NCBI RefSeq assembly: GCF_002860125.1
Contig: NZ_PGVA01000044.1
Span: 1 to 64,000 of the forward strand
Direction: 5' to 3'
From: Bacillus canaveralius
GTDB taxonomy: Bacteria > Bacillota > Bacilli > Bacillales > Cytobacillaceae
Length of the DNA stretch: 64,000 nucleotides
The notes under the pieces are model-generated. The model made no database searches. It saw only the letters and a list, made by a program, of their open reading frames with translations, and was not told the origin of the DNA. Shown here piece after piece: positions 15,816 to 24,616 of the stretch (positions are counted from its first letter, which is position 1; every line of letters starts with the position of its first letter). Both the position numbers and the translations under genes were made by a program.

Positions 15816-16505
15816 ATGCAAAATCCTGCTGAGCATGACGATGAACTTTTGTGTATAAATACTGAAAAAGTTTATGATTGGGTGATATTACAGTCTGCGA
15901 TGTCAAAATGCGTTCCCGCAGATGCTCTCCATTTAGATACCGATGTATGCAAGGCAAGAAATTTAAAAACGCGTTGTATTTTGGTAGATCCTAAAACCGG
16001 TCATCCACTAGGCTACAATTCTGGGATCAAAGTAGAGGAAATTGGTGAGAGAGACGACCGTCCTTTTATCATTGGTAAAGACCTGGTTGAACTGCAGCGA
16101 GTTACTTTCACTAAGAAGTTGTGCGCTGTTATTGAGTTTAGCGGAATCATTGGCAAGACTCCATTTGTGGAAATATCCAAGCCAATCACGATAGAAATGT
16201 CGGAGTCTCTCTTCCTTTGTGCACCAAAGGGGACACGACTAATGGTGAAACTTGCCGATAGTGAATGTACAGTAAGGTTGGATTGCGACGATAAAAAGGA
16301 TGAATTATTAGGTGTAGACCTTACTTTAAATGTATGCCAGAGCATTCAAACGGTTGCGGATGTAACTGTAGAGTTATTTGCAGCCTTCTGTCAACCAAGA
16401 GATATCCTGACGGAGCAGTGTCCAACACCAAAGATTCCGAAACAGTGCAATATCGTCTTTCCTGGTGATGAATGCGAATATGAATATGAATACAGTAATG
16501 AGTAA
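15816..16505 (+). CDS. Cys-containing 'VYDWV' protein, copy 2
   Basis: This 229-residue twin of 11625-12308 is about 85% identical by my count, with most changes conservative. It keeps KVYDWVILQSA, KARNLKTRCILVDPKTG, LFLCAPKGTRL, NVCQSIQ, AAFCQPRDIL and an acidic Tyr tail CEYEYEY. One of the cysteines in copy 1 (CAPCG) is Lys here. The codons differ at many silent sites, so the duplication is not recent and both copies appear to be under selection. The ribosome site AAGGAG lies upstream. It is likely a spore-surface structural protein. Confidence 0.7.
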   Translation: MQNPAEHDDELLCINTEKVYDWVILQSAMSKCVPADALHLDTDVCKARNLKTRCILVDPKTGHPLGYNSGIKVEEIGERDDRPFIIGKDLVELQRVTFTKKLCAVIEFSGIIGKTPFVEISKPITIEMSESLFLCAPKGTRLMVKLADSECTVRLDCDDKKDELLGVDLTLNVCQSIQTVADVTVELFAAFCQPRDILTEQCPTPKIPKQCNIVFPGDECEYEYEYSNE

Positions 16506-16524
16506 TCAAGGTATAGCATAATGT

Positions 16525-16557
16525 AGAGAGAGGATGATTTCCTCTCTTTATTTTTTA
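16525..16557 (+). terminator. Terminator after VYDWV copy 2
   Basis: AGAGAGGA and TCCTCTCT pair around TGATT, followed by TTATTTTTT. It is the mirror counterpart of 11579-11607. Confidence 0.8.
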
Positions 16558-16573
16558 TGCAAAGGTGGTGTTA

Positions 16574-17122
16574 ATGATAAACGAACTGGTTAATGAATTG
16601 GAAAGCAAGATAAACCTCATGAAAGGCGAGAGTGAAGCATTTAAGGCAAAGGTCAGAGAATTATTATCAGTAAAAAGATCTTCGGCAAAACGGCTCTTGC
16701 CTTTTTTCAGTTATTCCATTATTTTAGATAACAACGCAAACGGAAAGCATACAATATATGGTAACTTTAATATTATAAATCACTCCCCATCCCCTCTCTA
16801 TAATCCTAAATTCGTACTTAAAATAAAATCGGATCATGCATTTGACTTTTCGGGTAAATACATCATGCCAACTCAGCATATAAAGATCGAAAATCTCCAA
16901 TGGAAGCTTGTGGAGAATAAAAACGAAAATGAAGCTATGGAATATTGGTTTACACCCACTGGGGCAGAACAAATTGATCCCGATCAGACCTTGTCTTTTT
17001 CCAACTTTCAGATCCGTTTTCAAAATGAAGCCAGCGGCTACATAAATGTGGAAGGACATGTTTACGTGAGGGATATAAACGAAGGGATGCCGTCTTTGAA
17101 TTCGATAAATATAAGCTTCTAA
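16574..17122 (+). CDS. Uncharacterised protein with helical start and beta-rich body
   Basis: This 182-residue protein is not recognised. Residues 1-40 are a charged helix (NELVNELESKINLMKGESEA). The rest is beta-rich with few charges and no cysteine (HTIYGNFNIINHSPSPLYNP, PKFVLKIKSDHAF, ENLQWKLVE, SGYINVEGHVYV). The ATG at 16574 is chosen over two upstream GTG codons because AAAGGTGG is correctly placed. The TGG-free beta body might be an Ig-like or jelly-roll domain. It is followed 13 bases later by another unknown gene, so they form a two-gene unit downstream of the VYDWV terminator. Confidence 0.6.
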   Translation: MINELVNELESKINLMKGESEAFKAKVRELLSVKRSSAKRLLPFFSYSIILDNNANGKHTIYGNFNIINHSPSPLYNPKFVLKIKSDHAFDFSGKYIMPTQHIKIENLQWKLVENKNENEAMEYWFTPTGAEQIDPDQTLSFSNFQIRFQNEASGYINVEGHVYVRDINEGMPSLNSINISF

Positions 17123-17135
17123 GAGGAGGGATATT

Positions 17136-17462
17136 TTGTTTTCTTCAGACCATGAAGAAATAAGGAAACTCATTGAAGCGTTGCTTAAGCAATATATGGA
17201 AAATGCCAACAAAGACTCTATCAGCATCCCTACTGCACAGACGGTAATAAATTTCGATAATAATGGAATAGTCACTTATTTATTACTGTACCTAATGCTA
17301 AACCATAACATATCTGGCGGAAATTCTTCTAAACAATCCGCAGAACAAGAGAATCCGATGATTAAACAGTTGAAAAAACTAATTAATGATGTTGACCGGT
17401 TGCGACAGGCAGATAAAAATTTCTATGATGAGATTTTAAACGTCAACGAGCAGCAATCATAA
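17136..17462 (+). CDS. Uncharacterised helical protein (108 aa)
   Basis: This 108-residue protein starts at TTG 17136 after AGAGGAGGG. It has an amphipathic N-terminal helix (HEEIRKLIEALLKQYMENA), a hydrophobic segment VTYLLLYLMLNHNI in the middle that is too short and isolated for a clear membrane anchor, and a charged C-terminal helix (QLKKLINDVDRLRQADKNF). It is probably co-expressed with the preceding gene. No family is recognised. The small size and place between the surface-protein genes and the sugar genes suggest an accessory role in the same island. Confidence 0.55.
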   Translation: MFSSDHEEIRKLIEALLKQYMENANKDSISIPTAQTVINFDNNGIVTYLLLYLMLNHNISGGNSSKQSAEQENPMIKQLKKLINDVDRLRQADKNFYDEILNVNEQQS

Positions 17463-17605
17463 GTAACATAAGTTGCATCGATCATTACCGGCTGCTCAGG
17501 ATATGCCACTGTTATAAATTTAATCAGTGATCAACAAAAATGACTTTATTCAGAAACTTCTGGGTCCGAAAACTAGCATATAGCAACAAGGGAGGCAACA
17601 ATATT

Positions 17606-18364
17606 ATGGAAAGACCGATCATTTATATAGGTGATAACACCATTTTAACAAAATTAATCTATACCCCTGTAATTTATTTAGATCCAAGAGATATTGTGCA
17701 GGCTCATATTATGTTACATGGTTTTTGGGAGCATGGGCTTACATCTAACTTTTTTCAAACTGTTAAGCCAGGGATGAAAGTTTTGGATATTGGAGCACAT
17801 TGTGGTTACTATACTCTTCTCGCAAGTTTATTGACTGGTCCTACCGGAGAAGTACATGCTTTCGAAGCTAACCCTGCCCACTTTGATAATTTAAGGAGAA
17901 GTTTGTTAATAAATGGTTACAACCATGCTACAATCCATCAAGTAGGGTTATCCAACAAAAACGAAGAAGTTATTCTATACGTTCCGGACGGCGGGGGAGC
18001 CACCATCATCAACCCGGGATCTCAGTATCAAAAAGAGGTGAAAATGAAAACAGTTGTTTTTTCAGAATATTTCCCACCACAACAAGTCGATGTGATGAAG
18101 ATTGATATTGATGGATCCGAGCCTCTTATCATGGATGATGTCATAAAAATTGTAGATGAAAGTGATAACATTCAAATCTTTTTAGAGTACGCACCGACTC
18201 TCTGGGTTGGCCATGATCCAAAAGTTAGCCTGCAAAAGTTTGCTGATCGGGGATTCAATTTTTATAAGGTTGCTCATACCGGAGTTCTGGAGCCAACCAC
18301 TGTCGAAGAAGTAGTGGCATTTCCAGGTCCCATCCATATAGATTTGAAACTGACGAGAAACTAA
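17606..18364 (+). CDS. FkbM-family SAM-dependent methyltransferase
   Basis: This protein is likely to methylate sugar hydroxyl groups of a surface glycan. The 252-residue protein has the SAM-binding loop VLDIGAHCGYYTLLA at about 58, the acidic HAFEANP segment that binds the ribose, and VDVMKIDIDGSEPLIMDD, the FkbM hallmark (KIDIDG). The ATG at 17606 follows GGGAGG with 10-base spacing. An upstream in-frame ATG at 17540 has no ribosome site. It opens the long plus-strand glycosylation run. The product could be an O-methylated rhamnose. Confidence 0.8.
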   Translation: MERPIIYIGDNTILTKLIYTPVIYLDPRDIVQAHIMLHGFWEHGLTSNFFQTVKPGMKVLDIGAHCGYYTLLASLLTGPTGEVHAFEANPAHFDNLRRSLLINGYNHATIHQVGLSNKNEEVILYVPDGGGATIINPGSQYQKEVKMKTVVFSEYFPPQQVDVMKIDIDGSEPLIMDDVIKIVDESDNIQIFLEYAPTLWVGHDPKVSLQKFADRGFNFYKVAHTGVLEPTTVEEVVAFPGPIHIDLKLTRN

Positions 18365-18459
18365 AAAAACGGAGTTCGGATATATTAAAAATAACGAGTT
18401 CTCTTTTTATATTTTTCCAGATTTCTAGTATTAAAGAATTAAATACTTATAGTATGAAA

Positions 18460-18487
18460 AAAACCCTCGTACCAGAGGGTTTTTTCT
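18460..18487 (+). terminator. Intrinsic terminator after the first FkbM gene
   Basis: AAACCCTC and GAGGGTTT pair around GTACCA with a T-rich tail. It separates the first methyltransferase from the pseudogenes that follow. Confidence 0.8.
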
Positions 18488-18595
18488 ATTGGTACAAAAA
18501 CTTACCTTGGCGAATATATAGCTCTACTGGGTTTCAAAAGTGGGTTCTTGTGCATATGGATAAGGATAGAAATTATGAATGAGGAGTGTCTTGCT

Positions 18596-19190
18596 GTGAA
18601 AGGAATCATACTTGCAGGAGCAACGGGTTCAAGACTTAAGCCGTTGACGACAATAATCAATAAGCATCTCCTTTCAGTGAGCACTTATCCGATGATATAC
18701 TGGCCAATCTTAAACTTAAAAGAGGCGGAAATTACTGAAATATTGTGGGTAAAAAATGGCGTTTATCATGACATGTTTTGAGACAAATTTATTGTTATTC
18801 TTGGAAGCAATTTATTCGAAGATTCGTTGGTTCCGTTGTTTTGCAAGCAGGAAAAAGGTGCAAAAGTATTACTTAAGCATGTAATAGATCCGGAACGATA
18901 TGGCATCGCTTATATAGGTACAGATAATAAAAGCATTATCTCTATTGAGGAAAATCCTGTTCATCACAAATCCAATTTTTGTGTTGTCGGAATATATATG
19001 TATGATTCCTCAGTTTTCGAATATATTGCTAATACGACCGTATCGGAACGGGGAGAACTGGAAATTTCAGGCGTGAATAAAAAATGTATATTAAGAAGCA
19101 TTTAAGCTATGATTTTTTAAAAGGCTGTTGGATTGACGCTGGCACACATCTTCAGGCGGCGAATTGTTTTATTTTAGTACTAATAAGGTG
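18596..19190 (+). pseudogene. Degraded glucose-1-phosphate thymidylyltransferase (rmlA/rfbA)
   Basis: Reading starts at GTG 18596 after GAGGAG with KGIILAGATGSRLKPLTTI, NKHLLSVSTYPMIYWPI and LKEAEITEILWV, unmistakably RmlA, but the frame hits TGA at 18779. It resumes with FIVILGSNLFEDSL, VLLKHVIDPERYGIAYI and VVGIYMYDSSVFEYI, then stops again. A further shift gives LKGCWIDAGTH near 19117. About 45 residues with the RVQ/GIAQAL segment are missing. The second G of GGTGSR is now Ala. The gene cannot make dTDP-glucose. Confidence 0.88.
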
Positions 19191-19194
19191 AAGA

Positions 19195-19272
19195 ATGGTG
19201 GCTAAGAAGGTTCTAATAACCGGCGGCGCACAGGGATACAAAGAACAGTGGAGTAGTTATGCAGAATTATGA
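19195..19272 (+). pseudogene. Fragment of the N-terminus of an RmlB-like dehydratase
   Basis: An ORF of 25 codons starts MVAKKVLITGGAQG, the beginning of a Rossmann-fold dTDP-glucose 4,6-dehydratase (normally VTGGAGFIG), then runs out of homology and stops. It sits directly behind the rmlA remnant, where rmlB is expected. Confidence 0.6.
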
Positions 19273-19308
19273 ATGGTTGTATATATTGGGAAAGGTGGGT
19301 CATATGGC

Positions 19309-19377
19309 TTGAAGGTAATCATTACCGGAGGAAATGGACAGCTCGGAAAAACATTTAATTACGATTTGGGCAGGTAA
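19309..19377 (+). pseudogene. Fragment of the N-terminus of RmlD-like reductase
   Basis: Reading from TTG 19309 after GAAAGGTGGG gives KVIITGGNGQLGKTFN, the start of a dTDP-4-dehydrorhamnose reductase (the GANGQLG motif), and then a stop after 22 codons. With the rmlA and rmlB remnants this preserves the order rmlA-rmlB-rmlD of a lost dTDP-L-rhamnose operon. Confidence 0.65.
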
Positions 19378-19539
19378 AGCCGATGTATAAGTGGCTATAA
19401 TCAAGAGCATCATATTCTTTACCATTTTTACTCATACAGATTAGGTAAGAATACACATATATAAAATATGTGTTAATAAATACATCGATAGCGTTATAGG
19501 TTGGCTTTAAACAATATATAAATAAGAGGTCATCTGGAT

Positions 19540-20358
19540 ATGTTACCTTTTGTAAGATCTAATGTGTTGTTAAACGGAATCAATACGACATTTTTGACCC
19601 ATTTAGCTGATATGTACAACGGTGCAGGTTTAAGAGCGGGTGTATTTTGGAGTGAAATTTTACATCAATTGTCTGGAACTATTAAACCAGGGAGTCGCGT
19701 TCTTGATGCAGGAGCCAATATTGGCACTACTGCAATTTATTTAGCAAAAATCCAGCCTGGAGCAATAATTTACTGTTTTGAACCTGATCCACTTAATTTC
19801 TCATTGTTAAATATAAATATTGCACTGAACAATGTACAAAATATCCATACTTTTAATTATGCTTTAGGAAGTGAGCCACGATTTATTGATTTTTATCGAA
19901 GTGATATAAATTTTGGTGATCACCGAAGCGCAACACCAATATCCCCTGATAATGTATTGGGAAACTTTAAACGTTTGCCATATCGGGTACCAATGGTAAC
20001 ACCTATTGACTTTTTTGATCAATGTTATGGTGATGAGAAGCCATCGTATTTTGATTTAATAAAAATCGACACTCAAGGCGCCGATTTTGACATTTTAAAG
20101 GCAAGTTTACCAATGATTAATCATGAGTCAATTGTTATAATCGAATACTCTCCATACCATTTATTGCAAAATGGCACTTCCAAAACAGAAATAGAAGGTA
20201 TCCTTAGCAATTTTTCTGAAATCTCCTATATAAACCCTCTAAAACACCCTGCACATGACTCAAACATCAACAAGGATCAAATATTAAGCGATTATGATCT
20301 ATATGGAAAAGAGTGGAAATGGTTTTATGATATTGTTTTAAAGAAAACGCAAAAATAA
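19540..20358 (+). CDS. FkbM-family methyltransferase
   Basis: This 272-residue class I methyltransferase has the SAM loop VLDAGANIGTTAIYLA at about 54, CFEPDPLNFSLL for the ribose and FDLIKIDTQGADFDILK as the FkbM hallmark. The start at 19540 follows AGAGGTC, a moderate ribosome site. It is preceded by the rml fragments and about 160 bases of sequence without recognisable features. Like the 17606 gene it probably O-methylates a sugar of the surface glycan. The two are paralogues but clearly different in sequence. Confidence 0.78.
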   Translation: MLPFVRSNVLLNGINTTFLTHLADMYNGAGLRAGVFWSEILHQLSGTIKPGSRVLDAGANIGTTAIYLAKIQPGAIIYCFEPDPLNFSLLNINIALNNVQNIHTFNYALGSEPRFIDFYRSDINFGDHRSATPISPDNVLGNFKRLPYRVPMVTPIDFFDQCYGDEKPSYFDLIKIDTQGADFDILKASLPMINHESIVIIEYSPYHLLQNGTSKTEIEGILSNFSEISYINPLKHPAHDSNINKDQILSDYDLYGKEWKWFYDIVLKKTQK

Positions 20359-20592
20359 AATAATTTACGTCACACTCTGATTAACATGCCGAGGCGAATT
20401 TAAAGGTGTATCAGTCAACGTGCAGGCAATTGTTAAACCTAATTTAGAGGGGGATTCTCGCAAAAAACGACCTTTGTACACTGTAATTAATAACACCAGT
20501 ACAAGATTTAATGAATATAACGGGGATAGAGTACATTATAAAAGTTATAAACTGAAAAGTCGGATAAAACTCCATCAAGGGGAGTTGATTCT

Positions 20593-21192
20593 ATGAAGAT
20601 GGATAAGGTCAGCTTTGAAAAACTGTTCAGCAGGATTGATAATGGTTTCGTCGGCAATGAATCGGTTGCATATGATTATCAGAGAAAATATGTTCGTTAT
20701 TATCTGGGAAAAAAACCTGTTCTGGATGTTGCTTGTGGTCAAGGATCTTTCCTGCGGGCTGCAAGTGAACTGGGAATCGACATTCTAGGGCTTGATTTAG
20801 AAGAGGATTTTGTGAACTCGTGTACAGCAAAAGGTTTCAATGCCAGGAAGGAAAATGTATTTGAATTTTTAGATCAGCAGACGAATAAGGAAGTATTTGA
20901 AGGAATTTTTAATGCACATTTAATAGAGCACCTTGACAGCAGGAGGGCTATTGAATTATTAGTTCTATTTTATGAATCCCTAAAAAAGGGTGGTATCGTT
21001 ACGATAATTACACCGAATTTCGCTGCACAACATGTCCACGAGAATGTTTTCTGGCTTAGCTCTTCACATGTGAGACCATATCCTTTAATGTGGCTCGGCA
21101 ATGCTTTTGCACAAATTGGTTTTGATATACTTGATGGTGGTTTGGATGCAGATGTAGGTGACACTTTTATAGTAGGTATGAAACCTAATTAG
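20593..21192 (+). CDS. Class I SAM methyltransferase, possibly cut short by an amber codon
   Basis: This 199-residue protein has PVLDVACGQGSFLRAA at about 42, DLEEDFVNS, and NAHLIEHLDSRRAIELL before VTIITPNFAA, all typical of small Methyltransf_11/23 enzymes in glycan clusters. The stop is TAG at 21190. The same frame then stays open for another 51 codons (TKQSQTLFDEQLEYL ... KDVITMR) and ends in a TGA that overlaps the next gene's ATG as TGATG. That coupling suggests the gene originally ran to 21348 and acquired a nonsense codon, though a genuine 199-aa protein is possible. Confidence 0.75.
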   Translation: MKMDKVSFEKLFSRIDNGFVGNESVAYDYQRKYVRYYLGKKPVLDVACGQGSFLRAASELGIDILGLDLEEDFVNSCTAKGFNARKENVFEFLDQQTNKEVFEGIFNAHLIEHLDSRRAIELLVLFYESLKKGGIVTIITPNFAAQHVHENVFWLSSSHVRPYPLMWLGNAFAQIGFDILDGGLDADVGDTFIVGMKPN

Positions 21193-21347
21193 ACAAAGCA
21201 GTCACAGACACTATTCGATGAACAGCTTGAATATTTACAATATATTAGAAAAGGTTCCAATCTAAATAAATGGATTTTTAGTTCCATTAACTATATTTTA
21301 CGCATAGATAAATACAGAAACAAAAAAGATGTTATTACGATGAGGTG

Positions 21348-22157
21348 ATGATTGCATTGTTGGTATCCCAGCTATGTAAAGAAAAGCATTTTAATGAAGA
21401 ATGGTTCTTAAACTGCTGTGAAGAACTTCAAATAGCTGTTCATTATCACAGAAAGCTATGGGAATGGTGTTTTATAACACAAGCATTAACTGAAAGAGGT
21501 ATGCTAAAGGAAGGTAAGAAAGGGCTTGGATTTGGAGTAGGAAAAGAACCTTTGGTTTCTTTATTCGCATCACGTGGTTGTGAAGTAGTCGCAACAGACA
21601 TAGATTTTCAGATTGCCAAACTTTTAGGATGGGTTGATTCTAATCAACATTCTAATAATCTTGAGGACTTGAACGAACGAAAATTATGTGAACCGGAGCA
21701 ATTTAGCAAGCTTGTCACTTTTGAGTTTATGGATATGAATGAAATTGATCAAAAGCAGCATAGTAATAAATATGATTTTACATGGTCTTCTTGCTCATTT
21801 GAACATTTAGGAACGATTGAACGAAGCAAACGATTTATTATGAACCAGATGCACTGCCTCAAGCCTGGAGGCGTAGCAGTTCACACCACAGAGTTTAATT
21901 TATCTTCAAACGAACATACGATTGAATCCGGAGCTACAGTTATTCTTAGAAAGAAAGACATTGAATCTTTAGTAAATGATCTAAGGGAAGATGGCCATTC
22001 AATCGAAGTTGATTATACCGCCAGTACAGGAAACATTGAAAGTTTTGTCGATGTTCCACCTTATACGAGTGAAATTCATTTAAGATTGCTACTCGAACAA
22101 TATGTATCAACCTCTATCGGTCTGATTATACAAAAGAAAAATTCAGATAGTGTTTGA
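21348..22157 (+). CDS. SAM-dependent methyltransferase, divergent motif I
   Basis: This 269-residue enzyme of the class I type has an unusual motif I KGLGFGVGKEPLVSLFASRG, then EVVATDIDFQIAK, the DFTWSSCSFEHLG segment and LKPGGVAVHTTEFN. Enzymes with GFGVGKEPL-like motifs occur in O-antigen and capsule clusters. The ATG at 21348 overlaps the TGA of the frame before it, and its own TGA overlaps the ATG at 22157. It is therefore translationally linked in an operon. The substrate is unknown, presumably a sugar hydroxyl. Confidence 0.72.
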   Translation: MIALLVSQLCKEKHFNEEWFLNCCEELQIAVHYHRKLWEWCFITQALTERGMLKEGKKGLGFGVGKEPLVSLFASRGCEVVATDIDFQIAKLLGWVDSNQHSNNLEDLNERKLCEPEQFSKLVTFEFMDMNEIDQKQHSNKYDFTWSSCSFEHLGTIERSKRFIMNQMHCLKPGGVAVHTTEFNLSSNEHTIESGATVILRKKDIESLVNDLREDGHSIEVDYTASTGNIESFVDVPPYTSEIHLRLLLEQYVSTSIGLIIQKKNSDSV

Positions 22158-22234
22158 TGACAAATAGCAATTCGAAGAATTGTATCATATCACAATCATA
22201 CGACCGCATAAATGATTGTTTAAGAGGTGTTAAA

Positions 22235-23329
22235 TTGAATATAGCTTTTGATACTTTTTACACTTCATCTGCTTCGAATTTTAGGGGAATTGGAGACTAT
22301 ACCAGAAATATGATCGAAAATATTATGCGGCTTAATAAGACCCATTCAATATTTTTCTTTTCACCTGATCCTTACCAAGATACATCTATTCAAATAAACA
22401 AACTACAATCATTTCTAACTAATAATTCTATCGATCTTTATCATGTAACGAGTCCGGTTGAATATTTATTCAACCATAATGAGCTACTTAACCGCGAATG
22501 GTTTGGAGATGTAAAATTGGCTGTTACATTTTACGATGTCATTCCCTTGATCTATCCTGAAATTTATTTAAGTGACCCGATTGTTAAAAATAAATTTTTG
22601 TATATTATGGATTTTATCAAGAATTGCGATACTATATTTGCCATATCCGAGACGACCAAAAAAGACGGGGTTAAATACTTTGATATGGATTCCGAGAAAA
22701 TCTCTGTTGTATACGGGGGAATTGACCGACAATTTTTTCAGATAAACAAAGATTCAGATGTGAAGCTTAACAATCAGGTAAACCAACCATATATTCTATT
22801 TATCGGAGGCATGGAATTTAGAAAAAATTTGGAACGCGTACTACATGCCTTTGCAATAATAAATCATAAACTTGAAACTCAATATCAATTTGTCATGACC
22901 GGTTTTTTTTCTGAAGTAGAAAAACAGAAGATACTGCAGCTTGCAGCTGCACAGGGAATTGAAAATCAATTGATATATACCGGGTATGTACCAAAAGCAG
23001 AGCTTATCAACCTGTATAGCAATTCGAGTCTGTTCATATTTCCATCACTTTATGAGGGATTGGGCTTGCCGATTATAGAGGCGATGGCTTGTGGTGCCCC
23101 GGTGCTCACATCAAACACTTCGGCACTTAATGAGATAGCTAATGACGCGTGCTATAAGGTAAATCCTGAAAGTATTGAAGAAATTTCAGAGGGTATATAT
23201 AACATGTTGACGAAGTCAAAATTATTGGAAAGATATAAGCAAGAAGGACCTAAACTTGCCGCTAAATTTAATTGGGAAAATGTTGCCTCACAGATTTTAT
23301 CGTGTTATACAGACATGTATGTCAACTAG
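22235..23329 (+). CDS. Family 4 glycosyltransferase
   Basis: This is a GT-B retaining glycosyltransferase. It has NIAFDTFYTSSASNFRGIGD at the start, the ISETTKKDGVKYF hinge, the linker IGGMEFRKNLERVL, and FPSLYEGLGLPIIEAMACG with the EX7E glutamates and PVLTSNTSAL. I prefer TTG 22235 (after AAGAGGTG), giving 364 residues. The start aligns with the related gene at 29125 (KIGFDMAFALTPANNRGVGV). An ATG at 22157 would add 26 poorly conserved residues but overlaps the previous stop. It is likely to add a hexose, possibly GDP-D-rhamnose-derived, to a spore-surface glycan. Confidence 0.8.
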   Translation: MNIAFDTFYTSSASNFRGIGDYTRNMIENIMRLNKTHSIFFFSPDPYQDTSIQINKLQSFLTNNSIDLYHVTSPVEYLFNHNELLNREWFGDVKLAVTFYDVIPLIYPEIYLSDPIVKNKFLYIMDFIKNCDTIFAISETTKKDGVKYFDMDSEKISVVYGGIDRQFFQINKDSDVKLNNQVNQPYILFIGGMEFRKNLERVLHAFAIINHKLETQYQFVMTGFFSEVEKQKILQLAAAQGIENQLIYTGYVPKAELINLYSNSSLFIFPSLYEGLGLPIIEAMACGAPVLTSNTSALNEIANDACYKVNPESIEEISEGIYNMLTKSKLLERYKQEGPKLAAKFNWENVASQILSCYTDMYVN

Positions 23330-23354
23330 CGCTGATTTTAACTGAGGCTACATC

Positions 23355-24509
23355 ATGGTAGGGCTTAAAGCAGGGAGGGATGAAGATTTGCCACTTCCAA
23401 CTGGAGTTTTTTGGGCAGGATACGTATCTGATAGAGGTGGTTATGGCACTGTATCCAGAAACTATTTAAAAATGTTGGAGGTATTAAATATTCCAGTTCA
23501 TATCCATAATCTAGGCCAAATTCATAAGGAAATAGCGCAAGATGATCGAGACTTAATCGGCAGCATTCACCGTCCAATTTCTGATTTAGGGACAGACCCG
23601 GTTATGGTGATCCATAGCACTCCAGACGATTTTGCGCGTTTTAATACAACAGGATTTAACAAAAAAATAGGTATTACTATCTTTGAAACCGATAAAATTC
23701 CGGATTACTGGGTTAGTTTATGCAATCAAATGGACGAAATATGGGTACCAACAGCCTTTAATTATCATACTTTTACTGAGTCAGGAGTCGATGAAACAAA
23801 AGTTAGAGTTATGCCATACGGAATCGATGTGCAGAAATACGATAAGAATTTTGAGCCATATTCTTTTTCGACAACTCCTAAGACATTTACGTTTCTATAT
23901 ACTTGCCAATTTGATTACAGAAAAGGCTTTGATTTATTGATAAACAGTTTTTGCGAAGAATTCACGGATAACGACGATGTAACTCTGATTATTAAAACAT
24001 ATGTACATGAAAATGATATTGATGCCGAAGCAATCATCCGCTCCTATATACCAATTAAGAATAACATTCCAAGTATTTTGATCATAAATGAAAAAATGCC
24101 AGAAAACGAATTGCTCTCTTTATATTCAAGTTGTACTTGTTACATCTCCACAGACAGAGCCTGCGGATGGGGAATGCCACAAATGGAAATGATGGCTATG
24201 GGGAAACCGGTGATATCGATCAACTGGAGTGGTTCCACCGAATTTATGAATGATGAGAATACTTTTCTTATTCAGCCATTGGACGAATTGGAACCAGTGG
24301 ACATAAATCTTATGATAAATCGCCCGCTTTTATACATGGGCCACAAATGGGCAAAAGTTTCGGTGGAAAATGTCAGAAAAACAATGAGAGATGCTTATCG
24401 AAATAAAGAAAAAAGACTAAAAATAGCCAAAAACGCGAAAGAAATGATTGATCATAAATACTCAATAAATGAAATAGCGAAAGTAATGAAACAGAATCTA
24501 GCTTTATAA
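23355..24509 (+). CDS. Family 4 glycosyltransferase
   Basis: This 384-residue GT-B enzyme has LPTGVFWAGYVSDRGGYGTV (glycine-rich acceptor loop), MDEIWVPTAFNYHTFTESGV, VRVMPYGID, TCQFDYRKGFDLLI, then the nucleotide-sugar region RACGWGMPQMEMMAMGKPVI and WSGSTEFMND. It resembles the family with the DEIWVP and WSG motifs seen also in the 25836 gene. The start may be TTG 23388 (after GGGAGGG) rather than ATG 23355, which would remove 11 residues. It is the second of a set of at least four glycosyltransferases. Confidence 0.78.
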   Translation: MVGLKAGRDEDLPLPTGVFWAGYVSDRGGYGTVSRNYLKMLEVLNIPVHIHNLGQIHKEIAQDDRDLIGSIHRPISDLGTDPVMVIHSTPDDFARFNTTGFNKKIGITIFETDKIPDYWVSLCNQMDEIWVPTAFNYHTFTESGVDETKVRVMPYGIDVQKYDKNFEPYSFSTTPKTFTFLYTCQFDYRKGFDLLINSFCEEFTDNDDVTLIIKTYVHENDIDAEAIIRSYIPIKNNIPSILIINEKMPENELLSLYSSCTCYISTDRACGWGMPQMEMMAMGKPVISINWSGSTEFMNDENTFLIQPLDELEPVDINLMINRPLLYMGHKWAKVSVENVRKTMRDAYRNKEKRLKIAKNAKEMIDHKYSINEIAKVMKQNLAL

Positions 24510-24616
24510 ATATTTAGTTTCTTCATCTCTTAAGGAACTATTCACCTAGCAAAGCTTAATGCTATCATTCTGTGGACTTGGAAGCAAAATAGAATTTATC
24601 ACGGAGGTTTAATGTT

